Below, in pieces: positions 18,944 to 30,283 of a DNA stretch of 64,000 nt. Below the pieces are notes generated by a model. It was given only the letters and a program-made list of their open reading frames with translations. It had not been told where the DNA came from and searched no databases. Position 1 is the first letter of the stretch; every line of letters starts with the position of its first letter. The translations under genes and the position numbers were made by a program. This DNA comes from Begonia masoniana (lineage: Eukaryota > Streptophyta > Magnoliopsida > Cucurbitales > Begoniaceae). The stretch covers positions 12,934,954 through 12,998,953 of the forward strand of contig CM039502.1 in NCBI GenBank assembly GCA_022432975.1. The letters run 5' to 3'.

Positions 18944-21900
18944 TTGCAGGTTGACTGCTCTCCCGGAACAAATCTGTGGTACCTTGACAGTGGTTGCTCA
19001 AGGCATATGACGGGAGACTCAACCAAGTTTGCTGTTGTCAACAAGAAGAAAGGTAGTGTCACTTTTGGTGGAAACCAAAAGGGCAAAATCGTTGGCATCG
19101 GCAATATAGGTAATCCTTCTCATCCTACTATTGAAAATGTTTTGCTAGTAGAAGGATTAAAACATAACCTGCTTAGCATAAGTCAGTTGTGTGATAAGGG
19201 CTATAAAGTAACCTTCAAATCAAATGCTTGTGTGATCAAAGACATTTCAACTAATCATATATTGTTTAAAGGATTTAGAAAAGAAATGTCTATATTGTTG
19301 ATCTGAATGTTTTTTAGCATGTTGATGAGAAGTGTTTTGTTGTTAATTCTCTTAATGACTGTTGGTCTTGGCATAGAAGATTAGGACACGTAGGGATGGA
19401 TACCTTAGCTAAGATTACTAAGGAGAATTTAGTTAGAGGAATCCCTAAGATAATCTTTGAAAAGGATAGAGTCTGTGAAGCTTGTCAAATGGGCAAGCAG
19501 ATCAAAAGCTCTTTTGCATCAAAGAATGCAATCTCCACTTCTAAGCCTCTCCAACTTCTTCACATGGACCTCTTCGGTCCTTCCAATATAGCAAGCCTAG
19601 GCGGCAAATTCTATGCCTTTGTTATTGTAGATGATTTCTCTAGATTCTCCTAGGTATATTTCCTGAAGTCTAAGGATGAGACCTTTGAAACCTTTTCTAG
19701 CTTTAGGAAAAGAGTTCAAAATGAAAAGGGACTCACCATTGTTGCTATTCGTAGTGATCATGGTGGAGAATTTGAAAATGAGAGATTTGAACTCTTGTGT
19801 CTCAAAAATGGAATTGAGCACAATTTCTCTTCACCTAGGACTCCTCAGCAAAATGGTGTTGTTGAGAGGAAGAATAGATCTCTCCAGGAGCTAGCTAGGA
19901 CTATGCTTAGTGAAAATTCCCTTCCTAAATACTTCTGGGCTGAAGCTGTTGCTACAGCTTGCTATGTACTCAATCGGGTCTCTATAAGACCTATTCTTGA
20001 AAAAACTCCCTATGAACTTTGGAATAGCAAGACTCCTACTGTTAAGTATTTTAGAGCTTTCGGTTGCAAATGTTTTATTCTTAATACTAAGGATAACTTA
20101 GGAAAATTCGATTCCAAATCCGATCTTGGAATTTTTCTAGGATATTCTTTGACTAGTAAAGCTTACAGAGTTTTCAATAGGAGAACTCTTGTTGTTGAGG
20201 AATCTGTTCATGTCAATTTTGATGAGACTCCTCAGCCATTAATGAATGTGGATGAGGATGATCCCTTGGAAAAACAACTGGATTCCCTTTCCTTAGAAAA
20301 GCCTACAGATCCCATTCAAGAAGAAAAATCTTTAGAACCTTCTTCTATTCCTCATGATATAGTTTCTGTCAAGGATGAAAATCCTGCTCTTCCTAGAGAT
20401 TGGAAATATGTCCGAAACCATCCAATAGATGAAGTCTTAGGTGATCCTTCATTAGGAGTTAAGACTAGATCCTCTCCTAGGAATCTCTGTGCCAATGTGG
20501 CATTTATATCTCAAATAGAACCTAAGAAGTTTGAAGAGGCCGAGAGTGATGAAAACTGGATTTTAGCTATGCAAGAGGAGCTAAATCAATTTGAAAGGAG
20601 TAAGGTATGAGAACTTGTTCCAAGGCCTAAGGATCATCCCATTATTGGAACTAAATGGGTTTACAAGAACAAATTGGATGAAAATGGGATCGTAGTCAGA
20701 AATAAGGCTAGGCTAGTTGCTAAAGGTTACAATCAAGAAGAATGTATAGATTTTGAGGAAACCTTTGCACCTGTAGCTAGATTAGAATCCATTAGGATGC
20801 TCTTAGCCTATGCTTGCTACAAAAACTTCACACTCTTTCAAATGGATGTAAAGAGTGCCTTCTTAAATGATTATATTCAGGAAGAAGTTTATGTAAAGCA
20901 GCCCTTAGGATTTGAAGACTTTGCTAAACCGAATCATGTGTATAGACTTATGAAAGCTCTTTATGGTCTTAAGCAGGCTCCTAGAGCTTGGTATGACAGA
21001 TTGAGGAATTTCCTTGAGGAAAGGAATTTCAAAAAGGGTAACACCGACTCAACTCTATTTACCAGGCAAAAGGATAAGGACATTCTGCTGGTTCAAATAT
21101 ATGTCGATGACATTATTTTTGGATCAACCAATGTCAACATGTGTAATGAGTTTTCCTCCCTCATGCAAAGTGAGTTTGAAATGAGTATGATGAGGGAGTT
21201 AAAGTTCTTCCTAGGATTCCAGATTAATCAGTCTCCTGATGGAATCTTCTTCTGTCAAGAAAAGTACATTAAGGAACTCCTTAAGAAATTCGGATTAGAA
21301 ACTGTCAAATCTTCTAAAACTCCCATGAGTACCACTACTAAATTGGACAAGGATGAAAATGGTATAAGTGTGGATATCAAGAAATATCGTGGTATGATTG
21401 GTTCTCTGTTGTATCTGACTGCTAGTAGGCCATATATACTCTTTAGTGTGTGCCTTTGTGCTAGGTTTCAGGCTGCCCCTAAGGAATCTCATTTATCTGC
21501 AGTAAAAAGGATTTTCAAATATTTGAGTGGGACTTATGACTTAGGTGTGTGGTATCCTAAGGGAACTTCCTTTAATCTGATTGGATATTCAGATTCTGAC
21601 TATGCTGGTAGTCTAGTTGATAGGAAAAGCACCACAGGAACATGTCAATTTCTTGGTGAATCTCTAGTGTCTTGGTATTCTAAGAAACAGAATTCTGTTG
21701 CACTCTCAACTGCAGAAAGTGAATATATTGCTGCAGGCAGTTGTTGTGCACAAATGCTTTGGATGAAACAGACTTTGGAGGACTATAATCTGTTCTTTGA
21801 TAGGATTCCTATTCGGTGTGATAACACCAGTGCTATCAACATTTCTAAAAATCCTATTCAACACTCTAGAACAAAACATATTGATGTAAGGTATCATTTC

Positions 21901-22049
21901 ATCCGTGAACATGTTCAAAGAGAGATATCTCTTTAGAATTTGTTAATTCTGTAGATCAATTGGCCGACATCTTTACAAAACCCTTGGATGAGAAGACATT
22001 CAATAATATCAGAATAAGGTTAGGTCTTATTAGGGTTGATAGAAAATAA
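18944..22049 (+). pseudogene. copia A pol, two frameshifts and two Trp-to-stop changes
   Basis: The domain order is the same as in element B: protease ([13 protein letters not shown]), GAG-pre-integrase, integrase, RT (YVDD at about 21100) and RNase H. The frame breaks at about 19285 by loss of one A. It stops at TAG 19651-19653 and TGA 20608-20610, both Trp in B. Near 21920 it loses two bases before the last RNase H segment. The original stop is TAA 22047-22049. RT and RNase H are otherwise well preserved over 420 codons. Confidence 0.92.
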
Positions 22050-22390
22050 TTCTGTCTCTTTTGGAAAATTCCCAAGTGTTAGCAATTCCTTGTTGTGAAA
22101 GCATCGGTAGATGCTGATTTTTCTCTAAGCATCGGAAGATGCATTTCTACCGGTAGGTATCGGCAGATGCAGTGTTTTCTATCCCATCGGAAGCTGTTCT
22201 GATCAATCTGCCGACACGTGTAACCCATCGGAAGATGTATTCCTCAATCTGCCGACACGTATATCTTCTTCGTCTGGCGATGAGTTATTTCTTTTAAATT
22301 CATTCTTCTTCGCCCAGACACTCTACTTTTCGCGCTCTTTCTCTAAACCCCTGCCCTACCAAATTTTCTCTGTCGAATCCTCTTCTAGCA
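22050..22390 (+). other. spacer between copia A pol and third ORF
   Basis: This is non-coding, with several CATCGGAAGATGC/ATCGGCAGATGC and CTGCCGACACGTG motifs, that is, both orientations of the motif that fills the U3 of this element's LTR. A pyrimidine-rich leader precedes ATG 22391. Confidence 0.6.
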
Positions 22391-24551
22391 ATGGAATCTC
22401 AAGGTCAATCATCTCGCGCCGTTTCCAAACCGACCAAGAAGATGGCCAAAGTTTCTGATCGTCCTTCCCGAGAGATTCCTCGTGGAACGGGGTGGCCAAC
22501 CTTCTACTTTCTTACTCAAGCTGCTGAGGTAAAGTACCACAATGACTATCGGTTCAAATCGTTAATTCCTAGTAAGGGTATTTCTTTTGAAGAGTTAGCC
22601 GGATTGGACTTTATTGAACCCTTGACTGATCTCGGGTTGATAGGTCTCTTTGAGACCGAATCATTCTTCTACTCGGAAGCGATTAGGATGTTTTATGCAA
22701 ACCTTAGCTTTTCTACTGATTACCCCTCCATTAAGAGCTACGTCTACAACACTCCCATTGAAATTACTCCTCAGTCCATAAATGCCTTTCTGGGAGCTCC
22801 TCATTTGGATAACTGCCCTTACAAGTATGTGACAGGGCCTGAGCTACCCTTCTTTGGAACGTCTGATGGACTACAATTTCTCAGGGAAATTACTGTGGAC
22901 CCCAATTCTTCCCCTGATCCGTTAAAGGGCAAACATCTGACCCCTAGAGCCAGAGTTTTTCGTCATATGATTGATTTCAATATTGTTCCCAAGGGTGGAC
23001 ATTATGACGAAGTGAGCTCAATGGAACTATTTGTTCTGTATGCTATCTATCTCAAGACACCCTTCAACATTGGGTATATAGTTGTTCGAAGGATGATTCT
23101 TGCTGTCTCCTCCAGAGCTACATCTCTACCGTATAATCTGCTTCTCATGCGGTTATTTGCTCAGTCTTGAGGTTGTTCTTCCAGAGGAGGAGGAGCCTGT
23201 GAGACTTCTGCCCTCCAATTTTTATTCCAACTCCACACTCAGCAGGATGGGATTCAAAAGTATTGTAAAAGGAAAACCTGTTGTGGATAAGGCCAAGAAA
23301 AAGGCTTCTTTGGCAGCACCTGTCAGGCGTGGTAAAAGGAAACTTATCCTGCCAGATGAATCAACTGCTGAAGGAGGAGATGACACTGTAAGTCAATCTC
23401 AGGATTCAAGCCCCCCACCTTCTCCTTTAGTGCGTAGGCGTAGGATTGCTCCTTCCTCCATGGCACCCATTTCAGAGGCCACCTCTGCTCCCTCATCTGT
23501 GTTCCTACCTATTCCTGAACCTCCTCTTTCACCTCCACCTTCTCTCATCCTACCTTCTAAGCCCGTTTATCCTTCCATCTCTCCAGTGATGCGAGCCATT
23601 TCTTCCATACTCACCCATGGACCTTCAGCTCTACCATCTCCAGTTCCTCCACCTCCCTCTCCACCTACTCTTTCCTTACCACCTACAGCTCCTCCAGTTC
23701 CAGTCCACCCATCTTCAGCTCCTCCATCTCCAAACCATGAACTTTCAGCACCTACCTCTCCACTTCATGAACCTTCACCTCATCCATCTCCCGATCAGCA
23801 AGAGGTGCTCCCTCCATCACCTGTCCAACCTGCTCCAATCGCTCTGCCAGTCCAACCCCTTCTCTCCAATTCTCCTGCAACTCCCATAACATATCACAGG
23901 AGATTTTCCTTTACAGAGGCTCAGTACAATGAGATGCAAGCCTCTATTACCAACCTTGGCATTGCCCTCGGAACAATCCAAAGCAAAATGGATCAGAATC
24001 ATCAGACCATGGGCGTTGCTCTGGATACAGGTCTTGGCCTGCTGTCTACAAAGATTGATGGTGATAGGCGAATGGTTGTCAGAGAACTTGAGAAACTCCA
24101 ATTGTCCATTGCCGCGTTGACACCTGAACCTGAGCCTGAACCCGAACCATCATGTTCTGGTCTCAATGTTCCCGAGGCCTGCTTTGAAGATTTGCTTCTT
24201 CCCTTTTCCAGGCCTGCTGTTTTTGAAGATGTGCGTCTCATGTCCCTAGATATTCATGAGGCTGAGCTCAAGTTCACTCTTCCTACATTTTCCTCAGCTC
24301 CTGAATCTTCCTCTCCTCCAGCCTGTCCAATGGAAGCTTCTCCTCCACCATGTATGGATGTGTGCTCTGGTCCTTCTGTCGAGTCTCCTTCCTGCATGGA
24401 CGTGGAGTTGTCCCGAGAGCCTTCTCCACCTCCTGCTCCCTGTCTGGCAATGGTGGTCTATCAATCGCCTCTCCCAAGAGATCGTGCTTTCCTTCAAGCT
24501 CTGGTGGCTGGCTTTTTCAATCCCCACCGTGACGTGCCCTCTTATGTTTAG
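22391..24551 (+). pseudogene. env-position third ORF of copia A, one frameshift
   Basis: From ATG 22391 the conserved N-terminal domain reads for 259 codons (LIGLFETESFFYSEAIRMFY; LPYNLLLMRLF at the end). It stops at 23168-23170 and continues in the next frame (VVLPEEEEPVRLL...) to TAG at 24549. The second part has a Pro/Ser-rich segment, a helical coiled-coil-like stretch (about 23920-24110) and a short Glu-Pro repeat (EPEPEPEP near 24130). It is homologous to 9026-11272 in element B. I see no membrane segment. The frameshift is a one-base change at about 23160. Confidence 0.85.
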
Positions 24552-24869
24552 AGAGCTTTTTGGAATCGTCATTTAGATCGCTTCAAATAGTGATTTTTTT
24601 TTTTTTGCTGTTCCTTTTAATGACTATCTTTAGTTTACCACACATACTCTAATGTTGCATGCATTATTTTTTTGATAATGTCAATGGGGGAGAATACTAT
24701 ATTTGATTGAGTTTGATTGGATAACATTCTTTGGATATACTCTGTGTTTCTGGAATTGCTATGAATGATTATTTTAATAAAATGCACATACTATGGGGGA
24801 GCGGCTAGAATTATGGGGGAGTATCAAAGTTAATCAAATTTATATTGTCATAATCAAAAAGGGGGAGAT
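24552..24869 (+). other. 3' UTR and polypurine tract of copia A
   Basis: This is non-coding, with repeated ATGGGGGAG motifs (near 24685, 24795 and 24810). It ends in the PPT AAAAAGGGGGAGAT (24856-24869) directly against the 3' LTR. Confidence 0.75.
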
Positions 24870-26407
24870 TGTTGACTTATAGAGTGTTTAAGTCATAATT
24901 TGTTTTTGATTATGTATTTGTATAATTAATGTACAATTTGATTATGTGTATTTAAAGAAAATAATGAATATGAGTTTATATGGAAATACCCTTGAAAAGA
25001 GTATTTTAGTTGTCTAATAAATCGGTTTGAGTATACAGAATGAAATAGCAACAGGCTTGCATATACCGATCGCTACACGACAAAGAAATGTTGCATCTGT
25101 CGATAGCTGTTGAAGCTACTCCTGCCGATGCCGGTTCATCACGTGTTGAGGTGTATATGCCGATGACATTTACAAGTCTCATCTACCGATGACAGTGGTC
25201 AGCGCTTATTTGTTTCATCTGCCGAAGCGGTTTTGAAAATATCTGCCGATGACGTGTCAAGATGGATCTGGCGATAGCATTTAACGTGTGCTTCTACCGA
25301 TCATTACATGAAAGCTTCTGCCGATTGCTAAACAGAAGAAGAAGCCGTTTAGAAGTCAACATCTGCCGATGACGTGTCAAAGTTCTCATATGCTACATCT
25401 GCCGATGATATTTGAAGACACATCTGCCGATCATCGTTTGTCAATTGTCTTGCCGATGGAGTTTAATGCTGCCTCTACCGATAGCTCTTCAAGGCTCATC
25501 TACCGATGGCGTTTGCAGACGCATCTGCCGTTTAATGGAAAGCTGCTTCTGCCGATAGAAGTTGAAGATACTTCTGCCGATGGAAGTCAAGGATACTTCT
25601 GCCGATGGAATTCAAGGATACATCTGCCGATGGATTTTTAGGATACATCTGCCGATGACATTTCAAGCTGCATTCACCGATGACGTGTCCCTGCTCATAA
25701 GTTGCATCTGCCGGTGAACTTCCGCCAGAATTCAAATTAGCCGCGAAGCTACAGTGACGTCGTTTTCAGCCATAACTCCAGAACATTAATGGCGACGACG
25801 ATTTGCAACTACAAACGGCAACGGCTACCTGAACTTGTACGGATGCTTCCCAATGGTAACAAAGTTTCTATTATTGGTTTAGAAGCATTGAAGTCAAGCA
25901 GAAAATGGACAGAGTATAAAAGCCGAGCTTAGAGCACAAAGGAACAACTTTTGCGAATTTTCTATTGAGCCCTAACTTGCGATTAATTATACTCTGTATC
26001 AGTTTTCTACATCTCTCTATTCAAAACTTGAGATTCTGTTTTGAGAGCTTGTAGATTATTGTAATCTTCATTCAAATCTGAAAAACTTGTAAGGCAGTGG
26101 ATTGACGCCCGTAAAGTTCAATCCAGGATTGTGTAAGGTTGTGGATCGACACCCGAAAGCTCGATCAGGATTTCTCGTTGAGGAGAAGTAAGGAATCTTC
26201 AAGGGGGAGCCTTGGAGCGTGGACGTAGGCAGTTTGGCCGAACCACGTAAAAATACTGGTGTCGAATTTCTCTCTCTCTCTCTCTTTACATTATCTGATC
26301 ACTTGTGATAAATCTATAAGTTTAATCTAGGAGAGAAATTAAGTTGACTAGTAATTAAAATTTAAAAGGTCTAATTCACCCCCCTCTTAGACAATACTGA
26401 TCCTACA
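24870..26407 (+). repeat. 3' LTR of copia A
   Basis: This 1538-bp partner of 5342-6876 differs from it at roughly 16 sites plus small indels. It includes the same CTGCCGATG-rich U3 and a TATA box at 25915-25922. It is followed by the TSD TGTAT (26408-26412). Confidence 0.92.
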
Positions 26408-26412
26408 TGTAT

Positions 26413-27449
26413 CTCACTGGAGCGATTAGGTGTGTTAACCGGTTTGATTGAGTTTGGGGTTGTTGGATTTACTACCCTATGATCAGTCTTGCCTTGGAAG
26501 TGGAGGGGAAGTCATCTCTCATTGGAGCCTTGGTTTTCTAAGGCGTCTCGTTTGAACTCTGTTGGCGCGTGTTATTCCAACGTTGTTGCTGTCTTTCCAC
26601 CTTCAAGGCCATATGTACCAAGTCCCCCATTTCAACATAATGGTGGAGCTTGATTACATCTACAATCTCTCGGCTAAGACCCCTCAGAAATCTAGTCATT
26701 GTTATCTCTCGATCTTCCTCTATATTGGCTTGGATCAGAGTCAACTCTATGTCTTTGTAGTACTCATCGACACTTCAGTTACCTTGTCGTAGGGTATGCA
26801 ACTTGTTGTGGAGATCTCGACAATAATGACTTTGTACAAATTGCTTTCGCATTTGCCTCTTATTGTCAACCCAATTCTCGATAGAAGACTCACCATCATA
26901 CCTTCTGTTCAGACTCAATTTGTCCCACCACACGATAGCATACTCTGTGAATTCGATGGCGGCGATCTTCACTTTCTTTCTCTTGGAATAATCGTGACAT
27001 TCAAATATTTGCTCCATTTTTAACTCCCAGTCTAGGTACTCCTCGGTGTCACGTCTGCCTCGAAACTTAGGGATCTTCATCTTGATGCTCCCTAGATTAT
27101 GGTCGACCTAGTTACTCCCTCACTTCTCTCGAATGTTTTTATTCCTCTTGGGACTTCTGAAGGAGAGTCGATCAAACTCTTTTGTGAAGTTTTCCCCCTC
27201 TATCTCGGCCATCTCTTCATTCTAGCCCTGCCACCGTTGGCTTCGTCTAAACGCATTTGTGTTGGCATGGGGTTGGGCAACAAGAGCTTGCCCTCGTCGC
27301 ATGCCACCCTGTTCCACTTGATCAAGGCTCTCATGGATGCCATCAAGTTCATGTTGAAGCAATCATCTCATTTCTCCCATAATTGCTTGTACGTGAAGGT
27401 TTGCGATTGTTTGGTGCTGTTCCTGATTGTTGTTTGCTTCATGTGACAT
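26413..27449 (-). pseudogene. gypsy D gag, N-terminal and central part
   Basis: The start is likely ATG 27449 (MSHEANNNQEQ). The frame then has several stops and shifts up to about 27090, and reads well through the Retrotrans_gag core: MKIPKFRGRRDTEEYLDWEL at 27080, with CHDYSKRKKVKIAAIEFTEY and a WWDKL motif downstream. It is broken at 26775-26777 (stop) and resumes with EDREITMTRFLRGLSREIVD. It runs up to the point where copia A is inserted. The zinc knuckle lies on the other side of A, at 5341-5283. It is a degraded capsid gene. Confidence 0.8.
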
Positions 27450-28247
27450 GGCTATGTTAAATCTGCAAAATAGTAAACCGTGAAGTAATCAAGCCTTCAC
27501 AACACTCCCTCACGTGTTTCACTCGATTGGACGAGGTCACTCAGTTTGTACTCGTGTTTACACTCTATATCAATTAGCTTTTCTTATGCTCTCACACTCT
27601 TGCACTTTTTCCTTCTATTCTCTTTTATTTCTTTCGAGACTAAACAAATAGAGATGGAAGTTCAACAAGCGGCGAATAAACAAGACAAATCAAAATGAAC
27701 TGACACTACAATTAGTGACGCAAATTTAAATTGAAATTTGGAATACGCCAGACCTAACTCAAAATAATCTGAATGATGCAAGGACTCAAAGGAACAACCA
27801 ATAAATTAAAGCAAGATAAATGATTCAGGAAAGCATGATTTTTGATCCAATGTGAAGACAAATTATGAATGCTTAAAACAAATTGGATTTTGAGCTTTAA
27901 GATCGATTTGCAAAGATGCAAGTGCCTTCTGAAAACGTGAAGAATAACACTTTTCTGTTCGGAGCCTCTAAGATGACGAAATAAACTGACTACTTTTAAA
28001 GGTCATCCATCTGCGACTGTTACGAAATTTAAATTTGAGTAGGCAAACTAGATCCGATTTTTGCATTTCAGTACAGGTTTGAAAGATTAAACATCGTTCT
28101 ACTAATCCTACGAACATGACAATTTCATTTGATGCTCGTAAGATCTTTGAATGTTTAAAATACTTTGACCCCGTTTCCAATACTAAGAACGAAATCAAAA
28201 TAGAGCATAACGAAAATGATAGATAGAACCTTACGAACTCGATTTGG
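27450..28247 (-). other. gypsy D leader, non-coding
   Basis: About 800 bp lie between the D primer binding site and gag. I see no gene in it. The frames overlapping the LTR boundary are not supported. Confidence 0.5.
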
Positions 28248-28258
28248 CTCCGATACCA
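28248..28258 (-). other. primer binding site of gypsy D
   Basis: The minus strand reads TGGTATCGGAG, a Met-tRNA-type PBS with one A-to-G change, three bases from the LTR end. Confidence 0.65.
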
Positions 28259-28261
28259 AAA

Positions 28262-28724
28262 TAATACGAATCCTACCAACAACTGTGATAAAGACCTGAT
28301 ACCGACTGTTGGTGCCGTTGCAAGCCAAGGATCTTCGAATTCGAATTGATGGATTCCTAGACCCGATGCCCAGGAAGACACAAACCCTAGAATAGGAGGA
28401 GACGCCACAAATGAATATGTCAGTTCGCTTGATAATTTGAAACTTGAATGCCACAAGGAGAACCTTGATAAATTCGATTAATCTCTACGAAAGAGAGTTT
28501 TGTTCTTGATAGCCAAAAATCCTTCTTCCTTTCATCTTAGTATGAATTTATAAGCATGAAATACCCTTTAATGCTAGGGTTTTCTTGAAGTTTAATACAA
28601 AATTACTAATTTGCCCTTTTAACTCTTAATTAATTAAAAAAAAACATACGACTTGACAAACGACAAGTACCTTTAAATCCTAAAACGACAATATCATAAA
28701 TATAGTAAGGACGACATGTCAACA
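28262..28724 (-). repeat. 5' LTR of gypsy D
   Basis: On the minus strand it runs from TGTTGACATGTCG to ATTCGTATTA. It carries the block shared with the truncated LTR at 4124-4257. The outer boundary is inferred from the TG start abutting a foreign coding frame. No polypurine tract precedes it, so this end is less certain than the PBS side. Confidence 0.65.
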
Positions 28725-28952
28725 CTATGGAGCAGCTTGGATAAGGGTGACAAGCTCTCGTTCATGTTTGGAAATGCGCGTGACTTTTTGTTGTTGCATG
28801 GCTTGAAGCACAAGTCCTCTCATTTCTTCCTCGATGTGCTTAGCCCTCGTTCTTGTTATTGGTCCACACACTTGTGTTGAATCCTTCTCGATGTCTGCAT
28901 CACAATCCAACTTCTGTGCTCGACCCAACTTGAAAATGGGTACAAAATGCAT
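28725..28952 (-). pseudogene. C-terminal fragment of a gypsy pol
   Basis: This 75-codon frame contains GPITRTRAKHIEEEMRGLV, a motif typical of the extreme C-terminus of Ty3/gypsy polyproteins after integrase. It ends with TAG at 28725-28727, right against the D LTR. It therefore belongs to a second gypsy copy upstream of D in element order, of which nothing more is recognisable. Confidence 0.6.
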
Positions 28953-29060
28953 TGGGGAATGAACTACCTTAACTTCATGTGGTCACCTACACTTAAAATA
29001 GATGTAAAATGCATTGGAGAATGAGCGACCTCAGGTTCACGCGGTCACCTGTAGTTAAAA
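28930..29060. repeat. imperfect tandem duplication, about 62 bp
   Basis: Two units share AAAATGCATTGG.GAATGA, then ACTTCATGTGGTCACCT or GGTTCACGCGGTCACCT, then TTAAAAT. They start near 28936 and 29003. No coding content is seen. They may be part of the old gypsy copy. Confidence 0.5.
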
Positions 29061-30189
29061 TGCAGTCAATTGCGTTTGAGTTTAACGGCATAAGAGTTGA
29101 TTTGTTAACGTAAGATAGTACAAGAGTTGTTTTGTTAACGAATATAGTTTAGGGTTTGTTTTGTCATTGATATTATAGTTAATTTTGTTTTTCCTTTTAA
29201 AAATGAAAAACAAACAGGGTTTTGGACTATTTTTGTTGGGGAAATAACATTATCCAAGGACATAATTTGAGTTTTTTTTTTAAACTAAAGTCTTAACTGA
29301 AATTGATCCTCTAAGTGAAGAAAACTAGTCATATCAGGCAATGTCCTCGGTTCAGATTTTCTGTCTTCTCACTTTTGCATATCGCTACATTTAATGATAT
29401 GGACAATCTTGTCGACGTACAAAAGGATAAAAAGTTATAAACATAAACATTTATTTGAGGCAGTGTTCAATTTTAATTAAAATTTTAACAATTTATAACG
29501 AAGAAGGTTTTATTAACAACGTGATAAAGGTCTTTGTCAAATAATGTGTACGCTTAAAATTATGGATATCAAATTCGGGTTTATTATTCGGATGTCATTC
29601 GGGTCGAACATGGGGCTCCATGAATAAATTCAAGTCGTTGCCCGAAAAACGATATATGGTCAGCGCAGCGGTTGCACAGTGACGGAAAAAAGTAGAGAAT
29701 GAGAATGTGGTGTCGTGGAGATGGCGATCTTCGATATGCTTTGCTTTCTAGCTTCTTCGGTGAAAATCGTTGTCACAGGAAGACAAGAAGGAGAAGAAAA
29801 GAATTATTCCAGCTACTTCCATGAAGAGAAGATAGAGGTTGCGGCCATGGGAGGGAATCCTCAGTTCCGGATTGCAGTTCGTTTTTTACTTGAGGGAATC
29901 CTCAGTTCCGGATTGCAGTTCGTTTTTTACTTGAATATTCACCTTTTTCTTCTTCTCTTTTTTGTGACGAAAGCGAGCGCCCGTAGTTCCGTGAGAGTCT
30001 ATGAGTTTGCGTTTCGGTCAGTAATGGAGTTTTCCTTTTCAACGAAGAATCTTCTGCTAGAGGTTACAGATGGATTCGATTCTTTTTCCTTCTCTTGCTT
30101 CGGAGAAATGTGTTTTCTCTTTTGACCTATAAACCAGAATCTCCTTTCATCAAGCTATTTCGTCGATCTTAGGTGAGTTAATGGGGCAC
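29061..30189. other. spacer upstream of sucrose synthase
   Basis: No supported gene lies here. It holds a precise 41-bp direct duplication at 29851-29891 and 29892-29932 (GAGGGAATCCTCAGTTCCGG and following bases). A 136-codon open frame (29715-30125) crosses the duplication and shows no domain. It may include promoter and 5' UTR of the next gene. Confidence 0.45.
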
Positions 30190-30196
30190 TATAAAT
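30190..30196 (+). promoter_or_regulatory. TATA box of sucrose synthase gene
   Basis: TATAAAT lies 94 bp upstream of the start codon in an otherwise non-TATA-rich context (CACTATAAATGCGGG). The spacing leaves room for a short 5' UTR. Confidence 0.5.
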
Positions 30197-30283
30197 GCGG
30201 GTGCGTCTACCATTGGAATTACAGACCTAAGTCCTCATCTACATTTCGACTGCATCGAAATCCTAATCTCTCTTCTGTCAAAA

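Larger units (their letters stand above)
5342..26407 (+). mobile_element. SIRE/Maximus-like copia element A, complete, split by element B
   Basis: The layout is 5' LTR (5342-6876), PBS, gag, pol, a third ORF, PPT and 3' LTR (24870-26407). It is flanked by the 5-bp duplication TGTAT (5337-5341 and 26408-26412). Element B is inserted in gag at 7353. Without B the element is about 10.6 kb, a usual size for SIRE-like elements with an extra ORF downstream of pol. The LTRs differ by about 1% on my count (around 16 differences over 1.5 kb). All three ORFs are broken. The target was gypsy D gag, just before its zinc knuckle. Confidence 0.93.
4124..28724 (-). mobile_element. Ty3/gypsy element D, internally deleted, split by two younger elements
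   Basis: On the minus strand D reads: LTR (28262-28724), PBS (28248-28258), leader, gag (27449 to 26413). Copia A interrupts it. Gag resumes at 5341-5283 with the zinc knuckle and is interrupted again by Cassandra (4437-5282). It continues 4436-4258 and joins directly to a 134-bp remnant of the other LTR (4124-4257). All of pol is missing. The D pieces on either side of each insertion match the gag order of gypsy polyproteins, and the TSDs of A and Cassandra mark the breaks. The LTR remnant and the full LTR share a long, nearly identical block (TGGTGCCGTTGCAAGCCAAG and its surroundings). Confidence 0.8.

Noticed and set aside
29715..30125. 136-codon frame before the sucrose synthase gene
   Set aside because: It crosses the 41-bp duplication, whose length is not a multiple of three. 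It has no known motif and probably lies in promoter/5' region.
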